DNA from: an uncultured Oscillospiraceae bacterium
Lineage (GTDB): Bacteria; Bacillota; Clostridia; Oscillospirales; Oscillospiraceae
Reading direction: 5' to 3'
DNA: 64,000 nt
NCBI GenBank assembly: GCA_947630755.1
Contig: CANRIU010000001.1
Location: 1 to 64,000 of the forward strand
Translations under genes and position numbers: made by a program
Notes under the pieces: generated by a model
Databases searched by the model: none
Told to the model about the DNA's origin: nothing
The model's input: only the letters and a program-made list of their open reading frames with translations
Shown here: positions 1-12,300 of the stretch, one piece after another
How positions within the stretch are numbered: position 1 is the first letter of the stretch
How the letters are laid out: the number at the start of each line of letters is the position of its first letter

Positions 1-82
1 TTCATGGTAGACACCCCTTACAGAGAATTTTATCATTCTCTCTTTCGACTGTCCACTCTTACTATACAACTTTCTTTGGTTC

Positions 83-116
83 TTTTCTCTCTTTTGACGG
101 GTCAAAAGAGAGAAAA
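83..116. repeat. Perfect 16-bp inverted repeat with 2-nt spacer (TTTTCTCTCTTTTGAC-GG-GTCAAAAGAGAGAAAA)
   Basis: Arms 83-98 and 101-116 read directly; lies at the left border of the hairpin array. Confidence 0.85.
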
Positions 117-128
117 CGAACATGCCCC

Positions 129-348
129 GTCCACCTCCCAAGGTGGACATATTGCTCCGCCCTTCGGGTGGGATTACTCGCCTTATTAAGGCGGCTTTCG
201 GTCCCCTCCGGGGACCTCTCGCACCGCCCTCCGGGCGGGATACCTCCCGCCTATCGGCGGTGTCCTCTGTCCACCTCCGGTGGACTCACCCCGCCTGACG
301 GCGGGCCCTCCGCCCTCCTGGCGGACTTGTCTGTCACTTCTTTAAGTG
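129..348. repeat. Array of about ten short, non-identical hairpins
   Basis: Stems read directly: 129-136/141-148, 179-184/188-193, 200-206/210-216, 224-229/233-238, 247-251/256-260, 269-275/279-285, 290-295/300-305, 309-314/320-325, 335-339/344-348, plus a GU-containing one at 156-172. Confidence 0.75.
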
Positions 349-3300
349 TCTTCCTCCGGAGCTTAAAAGCCTCCGCCGTCCACGTTTGAGGATGGCAACG
401 GCTGTGAGCCCCAGCGCGGACGCCGCAAGGAGCGCTGTCCACATTCCAAGGCGGCTGGGATCTCCGGTATCGGGCTGTACGTCGCGGGGAGGCTCCGGCG
501 CGTCCTTCCTGTTTACGAACTCCGCCAAAGCTCCGGCCCCGGCGGATATTACGCCCGACGCGCCGGGCGCCAAGGTGGTATAGCCGTCCTGTCCGGCCTC
601 AAGCTCCGTGACGATGTACCCGGTGCCCTCGGGAAGGCCCTGGGCCGTGACGCTCTCGCCGTGGCGGAGGGTGAACTCCGCCATGCCCTCCGTAAAGGTC
701 ATATCGCCGTAAGCGCCGCTTATGCTCCTGTCCCCCAGCTCCACCCGGAAGTGCCACTCCCGGTCGCTGTCGGCCCCGGTGCCCTCCACTGTCTTTGTGA
801 CGGTGAGGCTCCCGGTGAGCTTCTCCACGGGCGCGGTGTCCCGGTGGTTCACAAACTGCGCGTACACCATGCTGTTCCGGACGATGGCGCCGCTCTCGCC
901 GGAGGAGGAGGTGGCATAGCCGTTAAGCCCGGCCTCAAGCTCCGTGACGGTGTAGGTCACGCCGTCGGGGAGGCCCTCCGCCGACGCGCTCTCGCCGTGG
1001 CGGAGAGTGAACTCCGCCGCACCCTCCGTAAAGGTCATATCGCCGTAAGCGCCGCTTATGCTCCTGTCTCCCAGCTCCACCCGGAAGTGCCACAGGGCCT
1101 CGGTGTCGCCGTCGGTGCCCGTGACGGTCTTTGTAACGGTAAGCCCTCCGAGGCCCGGCTGGGGAGGCGTCCAGGGCTCGTTCCAGTGGTTCACAAAGGA
1201 CGCGACCGCCTCATTTTCCGCGGCGATGGTCCCCTGCTCCCCGGTGGATGTGGTGGTGTAGAGCCCGGTGTCCGCCTCAAGCTCTGTCACGGTGTAGCTC
1301 ACTCCCGCCGGGATCCCGGTGGCGGTTATCTCCTCGCCGTGGCGGAGGGTGAACTCAGCCACGCCGCCGTCAAAGTCCATGCCGCCGTAGTGCCCGGTGA
1401 GGGCCCTGTCGAGAGTGACCTCAAAGCTCCACTCCCGCTCCATCTCCCCGCCGGAGCCGCTGACCGTCTTCATAACCGTCAGGCTCCCGGTGGGGATGGT
1501 CCTGTCGTTGGTGAATACCGCGATGGCGGGCTGGCCGTCGACGATGACGCCCGTGCTGCCCTGGGATGTGGTGGTGTAGCCCGGGACGGCTGTCTCGGTG
1601 ACGGTGTAGGTTATGCCGGGCTCCAGCTCAAATGTCCGGCTCTCGCCGTCCTTGAGGGTGAATACTCCGGTGTTTGTGCCGTTGAAGGGCTCGAAGTCCA
1701 CGCTCTCGCTGAGGACGACCCTGAATTCAAACTCCCGGTCGTGCTCCCCGGCGTTGCCCGTGACCTTCTTTGTGACAGTGAGGCCGCCGATGCCCCGGGT
1801 GTTGATGAACGCGGCGGTGAGGACATCCCCCGGCTCCACGCTCCCGGAGGTCCCGAAGGAGGTGGTGACGTAGCCGTCGGTGTTGGCCTCCGCCTCGGTG
1901 ACGGTGTACTCCGCCCCCACGGGGAGGGTGAAGGTCCTGTGCTGACCGCCTGTCAGCGTGAAGCTCACTGAGCCGCCAGAGAAGGGAGGCGTGCTGTGCT
2001 CCGGCATGTTTGTCAGCGTCAGCGTGAAGTTGAAGGCCCTGTCCGCCTCTCCCAGGGTGCCCGACACCGTTTTGCTGACCGTGATGTGCCCGGGTACATG
2101 GTCGGGCTCCAGGTCGTTTATTATCACCGCGTCGGCAATCCCGCCGTGGGGGATGGTGCCGACGGTGTGGACGGTGCGGGTGGTGTACCCGTCCTGCCCG
2201 GCCTCCAGCTCGTGGACCACATACTCCGTCTCGGGGTCGAGGCCGAAGATGGTCATGTGCCAGCCGTGCTCAAGGTAGAATGTGGCCTCGCCGTCGGTGA
2301 AGGTTATCTTCTCCCGCTTCACCTCGCCGGAGTCCTGGAAGGACATGCAGTCGTACTCCCTCACGTCGGCTTCAAGGTCCATGGCGGCGGTCTTCCCCGT
2401 GAGGCTCACGGTGAAGTGCCAGTCCTTCTTCTTGTCGCCGATGCCTATGACGTAGGTAGAGATGGTAAGTCCGCCCTCGTCCTCATCCTCCACCGGGTGG
2501 TCAAAGCCGTCCTGGATGTTGGTGAAGTGGGCCACGGCTGTGCCCTCCGCGGGGATGGTCCCCGTCTCGCCCACGTCGTTCACGGTGTAGCCCGCCGCGG
2601 GCTCCTCGGTCACGGTGTAGCCCGTCCCCTCGGGAAGGCCGACGGCGGTTATGACCTGGTCATTTCTGAGCACAAAGTGCGCGACGCCGTTTTCAAAGGT
2701 CATGCCGCCGTACTCGCCGTTTATTGTCGTGTCGCTCAATGTGACGGTGAAGCTGAAGGGTCCGGCGGCGTCGGGGTCATCGCCGATCACCGCTTTCCTG
2801 ACGGTGAGACCGCCAAGGACCGGGGCCGTGTCGTAGTCGTTGGTGAACTCCACACCCGTTGCGGTGAAGTCCACGCCCTCCTCCTGAATGACGGGCTCCG
2901 CGGCGACAAGCTCCCCAAGCGCGGGATCGTTCGTCACCTCCACGGTGACAAAGTACACGCGGCTGTCGTAGGTCACGCCGGGGGCCCTGCCGTGGACCTC
3001 GGACACCCGGAAGGTGTATGTGCCCGGGGCGAGGAAAATGATGTCCTCCTCGGCGCCGCCCTCCGTCAGAGGCACGGTCACGCTCTCGCCCTCTTTTATC
3101 AGCCTTTCGTTGCAGACCACCTGGCCCGCCGCATCGGGGGCGTCGATGAGCTCGAAGAGCGCGGAGAAGGAGTCGTTCACGCCCCAGCTCCTGCCGTCCA
3201 GCGTCTTGCGGAGGTAAACCGCCTCCTCGGCGTAGGCGTAGTTGAGGAAGGGCAGCGTCGGACTGCCGCTCTCGTCCCTGCCGTGGGACACGCCCTCGTC

Positions 3301-6300
3301 GGAGGAGTAGGCGTAGGAGGTCACAACCTGCATCTGCCCCGTGGGGACGCCGCCGTCGGTTATGACCATGGCGTTGACCGTCAGGACCATTTCCGGCTCC
3401 TGGCAGAAGATGAACCTGTCGTGCTTCTCCGTCTCACGGACGGTGAAGGCGTAGGTTCCGGGCTCCTTTATCTCGACGGAGCCGAAGGATTTTGTTATTG
3501 CGCCGTCGACGCTCTCGCCGTCGGTCTGGCTGATCGTCACCTTGTACGCCCCGGAGGCCGTGTCGGGCGCTCCCCAGCCGTCGGGTATAACCACGGTGCC
3601 GCCGTCTATCGCCGCCTTTGTGCCGTCATCCGGGGTAATGGTGAAGCTGAAGCTCTCATCCTCCGCCCAGGGGCGGTCGCGCAGGGTCTTTTCGATGGAG
3701 AGGTCGAATTTCCCCGGCTCAAGGGTGTAGGTGTTGACGAATGTGGTCGTTGTGGCGGCGCTCTGGCTCTCCGCCGTGGTGCCGGCAAGGACATTTGTGT
3801 CCGTGGAGTCCTTTATCGTGAGGGACAGCTTCCCTGTGCTCGGGTCGTCGGCCACATGGGCGTACACGGTGTAGGTTCCGGATGTCTCGATGCCGTGCCC
3901 GGGGTCCTTCTCCGTGAGGGTGAAGGTGTAGTCCCCCGGCTTTGTGAAGGTGACGGCGCCAAGGCTCCCGGTGTGATCCGGGGACTTGTCGGTGATGCTC
4001 ACGCTCCCGGAGGAGATGACAGCGCCGGAGGCATCCCCGGAGGTGAGGGCGATGGAGAACTCAAAGCTGTCGTTCGCCGCCCAGGGCCGATTGAGGTCCT
4101 TTTTTATTTCCGGCGTCCAGACAGCGCTCTCGGGGGTGTAGACGTTTGTAAATACTATCCTCCCGTCCGCCGCTGCCGCGGGGCTTACGCTCCGGGACGC
4201 AACCAGCGCCCCGTCCGACCCCCGCTCCACGGTGAAGGTCACGGTGTAGGTCGTGCCGTCGCAGGCCACGCCGGGATTTACGGTGCTCGGCTTCTCCGTC
4301 ACGTTGAACACATACGTCCCAGCCTCATAGAAGCGGAAATCCAATGTCCAGTCCACGGGGTAGTCCGTGCCGCCGGATACGCTTAAGAAGGTGTGCTCTA
4401 TGGGCGACGCGGTGAGATATTTGTACGCTCCGTCAGCGTCGGCGTACATGACGTTGTCGAAAACGCTCCCCGCACCGGAGCCCCCGGATGTGGCGAAGGC
4501 CACGCTTACGGTGTAATTCTCCCCGGTGCGCCAATCCCGCCCCAAAATGGTCTTGCCCACTGTGAGCGAGCTTCCCGCGGCGCCCTGCTCCGGACTCGCC
4601 GCCGCCCAGTAGCGGTTTACGAAGGGGAATGCGGTGCTGTCGCCGCTCTCCTCCCCGGTGACGATGTACGCGTAGGTGGCGACAAACTCGTCCGTGCCCC
4701 CGGCCATGTCGGACTGCACCTTCACCGTGAGCTTTACTGTGGGCTGGGTGCAGGTGAGCTGCCGCGTCTCAAAGCCCTCGGTGTCCTCGGTGACGTTAAA
4801 GACGTAGGTTGCGCCGCTGCCCTCAAGGTTGCCGACGGTCATCTCGCCCATGTCCAGCGTCTTTGTGACCCAGCCGCCTGTCACGGTTTCCGGGTCCGTG
4901 CCCTTGACGGTGACGGTGTAGCTTCCGTCCGCGAGAGCCGCTCCCCACCCCTCGGGGACCTTGAGAAGGCCGGCCTTTATGGCGTCCTTCGCGGTGTCAT
5001 CCGGTTGGATAGTGAATTTAAACTCGTCCTCGTCCTCCCAGGCGCGCCCGGTGAGGAGCTTTGAGAGCCTGAAGTCAAAGCTTCCGCCCTCGTCGTATCT
5101 GTTTACAAATTCGACCGTCGTGACCGCGTTGACCGATGCATCTGACGCCGTGCCGTCCTTCCCGGTAACGGTGATGTTCATTGTCCCGTTTTTGTTGTCA
5201 ACGGCGCTCACGGTGAGCTCAATGTCGGCGGGCTTATCCTCAGAGCCAAGGCCGCTGCCCTGACCCGACTCGGATATGGTGAATTCGTACTCTCCCGGCG
5301 TGGTGAAGGTCACGGCGTCAAAGCTGACGGTCTCACCCTCCCCAACGCTTATCTTCTCGTCCCCGATGGTCACGCCCTCCGGGGCGGATGTGTTTTTCAG
5401 GGTGAACTGGAACTTCTCGCCATCCCGCCAATCGCGCCCGGTGAGCTCCTTTGTCACCGACGGCGTCCATGTGCCGGAGGTGGTGTAGACGTTTGTCACG
5501 GGGACTGTGTCGCCGGAAATGCTCACCCCGCCCCTCTCGATGGAGCGGCTTGTGACGGTGAGCTTCTCGCCGGAGCGCTCCACCTCAAATGTCACGGTGT
5601 ACACGCTTTCGTCAATGGCGACGCCGCCGTTGACGGCCGCCGGGGCGTTCTCCCTGACGGTGAACACATACGTCCCCGCCTCAAAGAAGCGAAGGTGTAT
5701 GGTGTTGGAGCCATCGGAGGTGTAGGTGAAGGTCTGGGTCACAAAGGGCGCAAATTTCCCCTCCTCCGCGCTCTCGCCAACGAAGAAGTGCGGCATATCC
5801 GTGTGCCCACCGTCGAGGGTCACGCTGACGGTGTAGCTCTCGCCGGGGAGCCACTCGCGCCCGGTGAGGGTCTTGCTCACCTTGAAGAGACTGCTGCCGT
5901 CCACGCCCTCCCCGGCGTAATAGCGGTTCACAAAGGGCAGGATCAGCTCGCCGTCCTCCGGGGCCTCGATCTTATTGTCCGGGTCCACAAGGTACGCATA
6001 TACCGCGGTGAACTCAAGGTTCCCGGTGTAGCCGCCCTCGGTGCCGACACCGCTTGTGACGGTAATGGTGAGAGCGATGGCGGGCTGGGCGCAGTAGAGG
6101 TTCTTCTCCTCAAATCCATCGGTCTTTTCGGCGATTTCGAATTTATACGTCGCGCCCTCGGTTCGGAGGTTGCCGACGGCAAGGCTCCCCAGGTCGAGCA
6201 CCCGGGTCACGTCAGGGTCTCCGCTCCCCGGAGTGGTTTTCTTAACATTGACCGTGTAGACGCCCTCGCCGTCAGGCTCGCCCCAGCTTTTGGGAACGGT

Positions 6301-9300
6301 GAGAAGTCCATCCTTAATATCCCCCAAAGCCTCAGCGTCCGGCGTGATGGTGAACGCAAAGTCGTCCTCATCGGTCCAGTCCCGCCCGGTGAGAAGCTTT
6401 GAGAGGCCAAACCCGTAGCTTCCGCTCTCGTCATAGGTGTTGACAAAGGCTATGGTGGAGGAAACAGCGCTGGAGGGCTCCTCCGGGGTGCTGCCGCCAT
6501 CCCCCGTGACCGAGAGCATGAGGTGTCCCACGTTGTCGTCCTCGGCAGTGACGGTGATTTTTATATCCCCCTTGTGCTCACCATGACCGAGACCGTCTCC
6601 CGTGCCGGACTCGGAAATCGTGAAGGTGTACACACCCGGCGCGGAGAAGGTCACGTTGCCAAAGCTCACGCCGATCGCAGCGTCGCTCTCGCCTATCTCT
6701 ATCTCGCTCTTTTCGATTATCGGCTTATAGGTGTTCCCCTCTCCGGGCCAGGAATTTGCCTCCAGCGTAAAGGTGAATTCCTCACCCTCTTTCCAGTCCC
6801 GACCGTTCAGTTCCTTTGTCACGGTGGGGGTCCAGGTCCCGGTGGCGTTGTACTCGTTTTCGAAGGTCATCTCGTGTTTTCCGGTGTGACCCTCGCGCTT
6901 GGCGATGTAGGTGAGGTTATAGTCTGAGAGGTCCTCGAAGGTGAAGTAGTTGTCTCTGCCTGCCTTTTGGTCATCGCTTGCGACGATATGTATCTCCCGC
7001 TCGCCGCTCGAATCCTTGACCATCACCTTAAAGTCGTTGGGATTTCCTTCCGCGTCTTTACCCTCCACGGTGGCCTCCCGGATGACCGGGTTGCCGTCGG
7101 AGCCTTTTTCATTGATGTAGTACCACTTTATTGTCCAGCCGCCGTCGATCACCTTTTCGTCAAACTCGGGCTTTGCCCAGGTCTCAAAGCTCGTGACAAC
7201 GTGCTGGTCCGTCTCGCAGGTGGCGACGGGGTCCTTGCCCTCGATCTCACCGGAGGCGCAGTCGTAGAGCGCGAAGTCCAGCTCGTCAATGATGCCGTCC
7301 GTCACCGCCTCGCCGGGGTCCTCGGGGTCCGCGCCCACGGCGTTCTTCAGGGTAATGAGAAGGGTGTATACCCGCTCATCGTAGGTGATGCCCTTTGTGT
7401 CCTCGGGCTTATACTCCTTTATCTCCAGAGTGTAGACAATGTCCTCCGTGCGGGAGACGACAGGGTAATAGTCAGCGGCGCTGGTGCTCTCGGGGTTTTC
7501 GACAAAGTAATTTCCCTCTGCAAGCCCGTCGATCTCACCTGTCGATTTGTGCACGACCTCATTCTTCCCGTCGGCCTTGTCGGGCACAGCGTCGCCCACA
7601 TTTTTGCCCTCGGGGAGCTTGTCTTTATCCGAAAACTCCCACTTCACGGGGAACTCCAGGTTCTGGAAATCTATCTCCTCGAAATTAAAGGTGTGCCCCT
7701 TGTCCACCTCGTCACCGGAAAACTCGCTTGCGGTTCCGGCGGGGTTTGTCACATTATTCTGGTTAAACCTTACCGCCTTGTCGGTGGCAAATTTCCCCTC
7801 ATCGTCCTTTGCGCCGTGAAGCCCGCCGATGTATATATTGCCGCTTGTGAGGGCGCTGCGGGTATACTCGTCGGCTCCAGTGATGGTGACATAGAAATGG
7901 TCCTTGATCTCGTCATTATCGAGCCAGCCGTCGTCATAGCGGCTCTCGTCCTCAGCGCCGCCACTGTTGTTCCCCACGTTTATCGGCCTGCCGTCTGTCC
8001 CCAGCCGCCCGGTGAACTCCTTGGTTATGGCGTAGCTCGTGGTCTGGACCGCGGGCTGGACGTGGTAGGTGTTTGTGAAGGTCGGGGCCACTCCGGCGTA
8101 GACGCGCCTTGCGCCGTAGTCCGCGGGGTATGCCGCGCCGTCACCTGTCGGGTCCTGATAGTAGATGTTGCGGACATCCGCCCGGAGGTAGGTGTTGTCG
8201 GTGGTCATGTCCGTGCCCTCGTTGACCCCCGGGTCGCGGTAACGGGTCACGTCCACCACAAGGGTGTAGACCCTCGGGGATTTTGAGAGTGTCCCGGCGT
8301 TGTCGCTTGTAATACTGTTCTCGGTGATGGTGAAGGTGTAGGTGCCGGCAGCCGGGAAGGGGTGGGCCTCCGCCATCTGGGCGCCCTTATCACCGACACT
8401 GTCATTTTTTGACGTGTTCAATGCGGCATCGTCCGGTTTTTGTTCCTTGGGCTCTCCGGTGGTTTCGTCAAGCGTGATTTCGCCGTTGACGATAAGCGAC
8501 ACGGACTGCATCGTGTCGGGCAGCAGCTCCTCGATCTCCTGCCCGTCAGCGAGGGTTATGATGTTCTTCGCTGGCGTGCTGGTGTAGTTTACGGTGACAT
8601 CCGGGCTGTCCCCGTTCACGTTGAAGGTCTCAATAAACTTCTTGAGCGCATCGTTGAAGGTCGTCCCGTCGCCGCCGCCTGTGACGATTTTGTATTCCTC
8701 CGCGCTTATCACCACTGCCCCGCCAAGGTTGATGCCATCAGCCCCGGAGGTGATGGAGCCTAAGTCAATAAGGCTGCCCAAGCCGGAACCGGAGGTGCTG
8801 CGGAAGGCGATGTCAAAGGAGAACGTGTCGTTTTCGTTCCACGCGCGCCCGTCTATCTGCTTGCGTATCGCCATATCCCCGTTCACCGGGATGTTGGCGA
8901 TAGCGGCCTGGACAAAGTTCTCCGTGCCGTCCTGCCCGAAGCGGAAATTCTGCCGCTGGTAGACCTCCCACTCCTCGTCGGAGGTGCTGCCCTGCTCTTT
9001 TTTATAGTCCACGCAGCCCGCCGGGTGGACAAGGTACAGCGCGTCCATGATGCGGTAGCCCGTGGGGGCGAAGGTCTCGCGAAGGACGTAGTGCTGCGCG
9101 GGGTCAAGCCCCGCGAAGGCGACCTTGCCGTTTGCGCGGGTGGAGGAGCTCGCCACCTGGAGCGCCTCAAGCTCCGCCATGCCCTCCGCGCCCCTGTTAA
9201 TAAGCTCCTGGATTGTATCAATTTTGTCCGCCTTATATACGCGGAAGGTCGCGCCCTGGAGGTAGTTGTTGTCCTCCCGCGCCCCGGTGTATTTGAGTAT

Positions 9301-12300
9301 CTCCACCACGCCCGGGTCGTCGGCGTTGGTGATGTTTATGGTTATCTCCGCGGTGCCGGGGTTGCGGTCCAGCACGGCGTGGAAGGGCGCGGAGGTGGTC
9401 TCCGTCCAGCCGTCCAGCCCCGCAAGGTCCATCCAGTCGCTGACACTGTCGTGGTTCGTGTCCTCAAGGTCCCTCTGGTCGATTTCGCCGTCACCGTTTG
9501 TGTCGGTCAAGGTCATAAACCTGCTGTCGCCCACGAAGCTCGTGTATGTCCCGTTGGCGGGGTCGTAGCCGAAGGAGTGCTTGTAGATGCTCGCGCTTCC
9601 TCCGCTTTCGAGGATATAGTACTCCGCGGCCACATACCAGTCCTTGACCTCCGCGCCGTCCATGGTGGAGGACAGGAGCTCATATGTGTACTCCTGATTT
9701 TCAATTTTCGCCAGCGCCAGCTCCTCGTAGACGTGGGACACGCCGGAGCTGTCCACATAGCAGACCTCGAAGATGGTGGTGGCGGGTATGGGGGTATCCG
9801 CCTTTGCGGAGTAGGTCTTTTTGAGGGTGAGGTTGGTGTACAGAGAGTAGTTGTACCCCACATCCACAGCCGTGACGGTGTGGTCCGTCTCGGAGGGCTT
9901 AACTCCGCTCTCCCCCACCGTGATTATCTGAACCTCAGTACCCTTCCCGGCACTGTCGTAGGCGTAAAGGGCATAAGAGCCGTTTTGACCGCCCTGAACA
10001 TCGGAAGCCGCATTTGAAAGCGGCTTTGGCGTGGTATTTCCGGATGTGAGGGTGTAGCTCGTGTCGGGGCGCACTACCTCGTATACAAACGAATCTCCAT
10101 CCTCATATGGAATGTTGGTGAAGAAGTACCTGCCGGAGACAGGGGTGACATCGGATTTGACCAGCTCGTAATATGCGGTGGAGCCGTCAAAGGTGCCTCC
10201 TGAATATGTACTTACAACCTTATGTGTATCACCGCTCTTGTCGCTGGGATTTACCTTGCCTCTGACGTCCGAAACGGTGTAATATGTCTTCCCGCTCTTG
10301 GGGGATGGATCCTTTGTCTTTCTGTACAGGTTCAGAGTGACACCGGACAGGAGCGTATCTCCATCCGCCATGGAGTCATAATCTCCGCTCTTGTCGTTAT
10401 CGAAAAAGACCTGCCCTGTCAGGTTAAAGGCCGTGCCGGATATGATTTGGATCGTCTCGTGTTCTTCAACGAGCTTTGCAGGCTCCGCAGGGATAAATGT
10501 CCAGAAGTCCTGAATACCATAGTCATAAGTATTTACTCCGCCCTTGGCGATACCCACTGGGTACATGGAGCTGTCGAGATACTTGATTATGTCCGTTTGA
10601 CCTCCGTCTCCATCCAGGAAGTTTCCGTCTTTATCGTAATATTCAATCGTATTGGTGACATGGCTGTGGTCGCCGATGCGTATGAAGTGGTCGTCGCTGG
10701 AGGTTTTCGATGTCACTCCACCCACATAGTCACTGACGGCACTGCGGACCTTATATTCTCCTCCATCTGACGTAATATCATTGTACTCATAGTAACTGCC
10801 GCCCGCGCCGTCGTCCTTGACTTTGGTGGTTTTGTTTTTATTCCATATGGTGTTGTCCTTGTTTGTCTCATTTGCCTCTCTGACAGTGTCCTCCTTAAGT
10901 CCGGTGCGGCCCACATTCTCACCGTAATAGATGGCGGAGCTGTCGTAGTAAATCACGTTCTTTGTGGCGTCAAGGATATTGTCTTTCCCATCGAGCCTCT
11001 CGCCCTCGCGGCTGTATATTGGGCTCACGCGGGTGAAGGTAAATCCGGCGGCGGACGCCTCCACATCATGGACAGGGAAATGTATCTCGCCCGCCTTGGT
11101 GGTGAGGGTGAGGATGTCCTTGATGTTGTATGTCCCCGCGGGAATCACATTTCCTTTTCCGTCTTTGCCGTCCCAGTAGAAGTAGTTTGTGGAGTAAGGC
11201 TTTACGGGGCCGGAGATCGTCACAGGTATCAGGTGCTTTCCGTCATGTAATACGGGCTCGCCCTTTTCATCCTTCAGCTCCTCAAAGTTCAGAACCAGGG
11301 TGGCTGTGGTGGCCTCCCTCGTCTCAAAGGCGAAGTAACCGCCCACGCCCTCATAGGCGCCCGGGACAACCTCTCCATCGTCAAGCGTTATTTTGTCAAC
11401 GAAGCGGATGTTCTCCGCAGGGTCCGGCTGGATGGCGCGGGTATACAGGTGCCCCTCCAGGTCGGGGTTCGGCATCTCGAAGAAGATATAGTAGCTCTTT
11501 GCCTGATCAGTATTAAAGCTTCCGGGGTATTTGAAGCTTGCCCCAAATTGTGTATAGTCAAACCGAGTGTTTCTAACCTCTTTTACGGACTTATAGAGGG
11601 TACTCCCGGTGGCATTGTCGGTGAGGCCCTTGTTGTCAGCAAAGAAATTGTATGTGTTAGGAGTGCTTCCCCTCCAGTCCCAGCGGTATATGTAGCTGTC
11701 GGTTGTGACGATATAATAAGTCTCAATTACATTGTATCCTCCGTTCTGTTGGAGTGACAGGTAGTCCGCGTACACACGCCCGGTCTCCTTGTGTCCCTGC
11801 TCGTTGAATACGCTGACATCCCATGCGGCGACTACTCCGCCGTGCTCAGCATCATTGGGCTCCCTATACTTACCGTTGTCACTCGTCCCTGCGGGCCAGT
11901 CGGTATCGTCCGCTCTCTTTGAATAGGACTGCGGACGATAAAAGTTATCCGCCACATTATTTCTTTCATTTTTATTGTTGGTATTTGCATCTACCGTGTC
12001 GTTCTTTGTTGTCTGTCCGTCGTTGCCGCCGTTGTCGTAGGAGTGAAACTCAATGGTGTACACTCCCGTCTCCGTCACCTTGTATGTGAGAGGTGTATAG
12101 GAGTAGTCCTTGCCGTTGACATCATTTTTGCTGTTTCCGGTGGGGCTCTCCATCGTCTTTGCAAGGACCTCGGTTTGAACGTCAGGGATATGCCCCGCGC
12201 CGTCCTTTTTCACATCGTAGAGTATGCGGTTGCCGCGAAGGTCCGTGAGCACAATATCGACCGTCGCCCCCTCGCCGAGGCGCTTTTGAATGTCAGCTCT

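Noticed and set aside
129-348. Phage attachment site or integron attC array
   Set aside because: No integrase nearby, and hairpin stems are too short and too varied for attC; kept only as an unexplained hairpin array.
686-1093. CRISPR-like repeat array
   Set aside because: Repeats are in-frame protein-domain duplications at 336-bp period, not short direct repeats with unique spacers; no cas genes present.
1996-4386. 796-aa plus-strand ORF
   Set aside because: Fully antisense to the giant surface-protein gene; low-complexity G/V/R/H-rich translation, no SD or family; high-GC antisense artefact.
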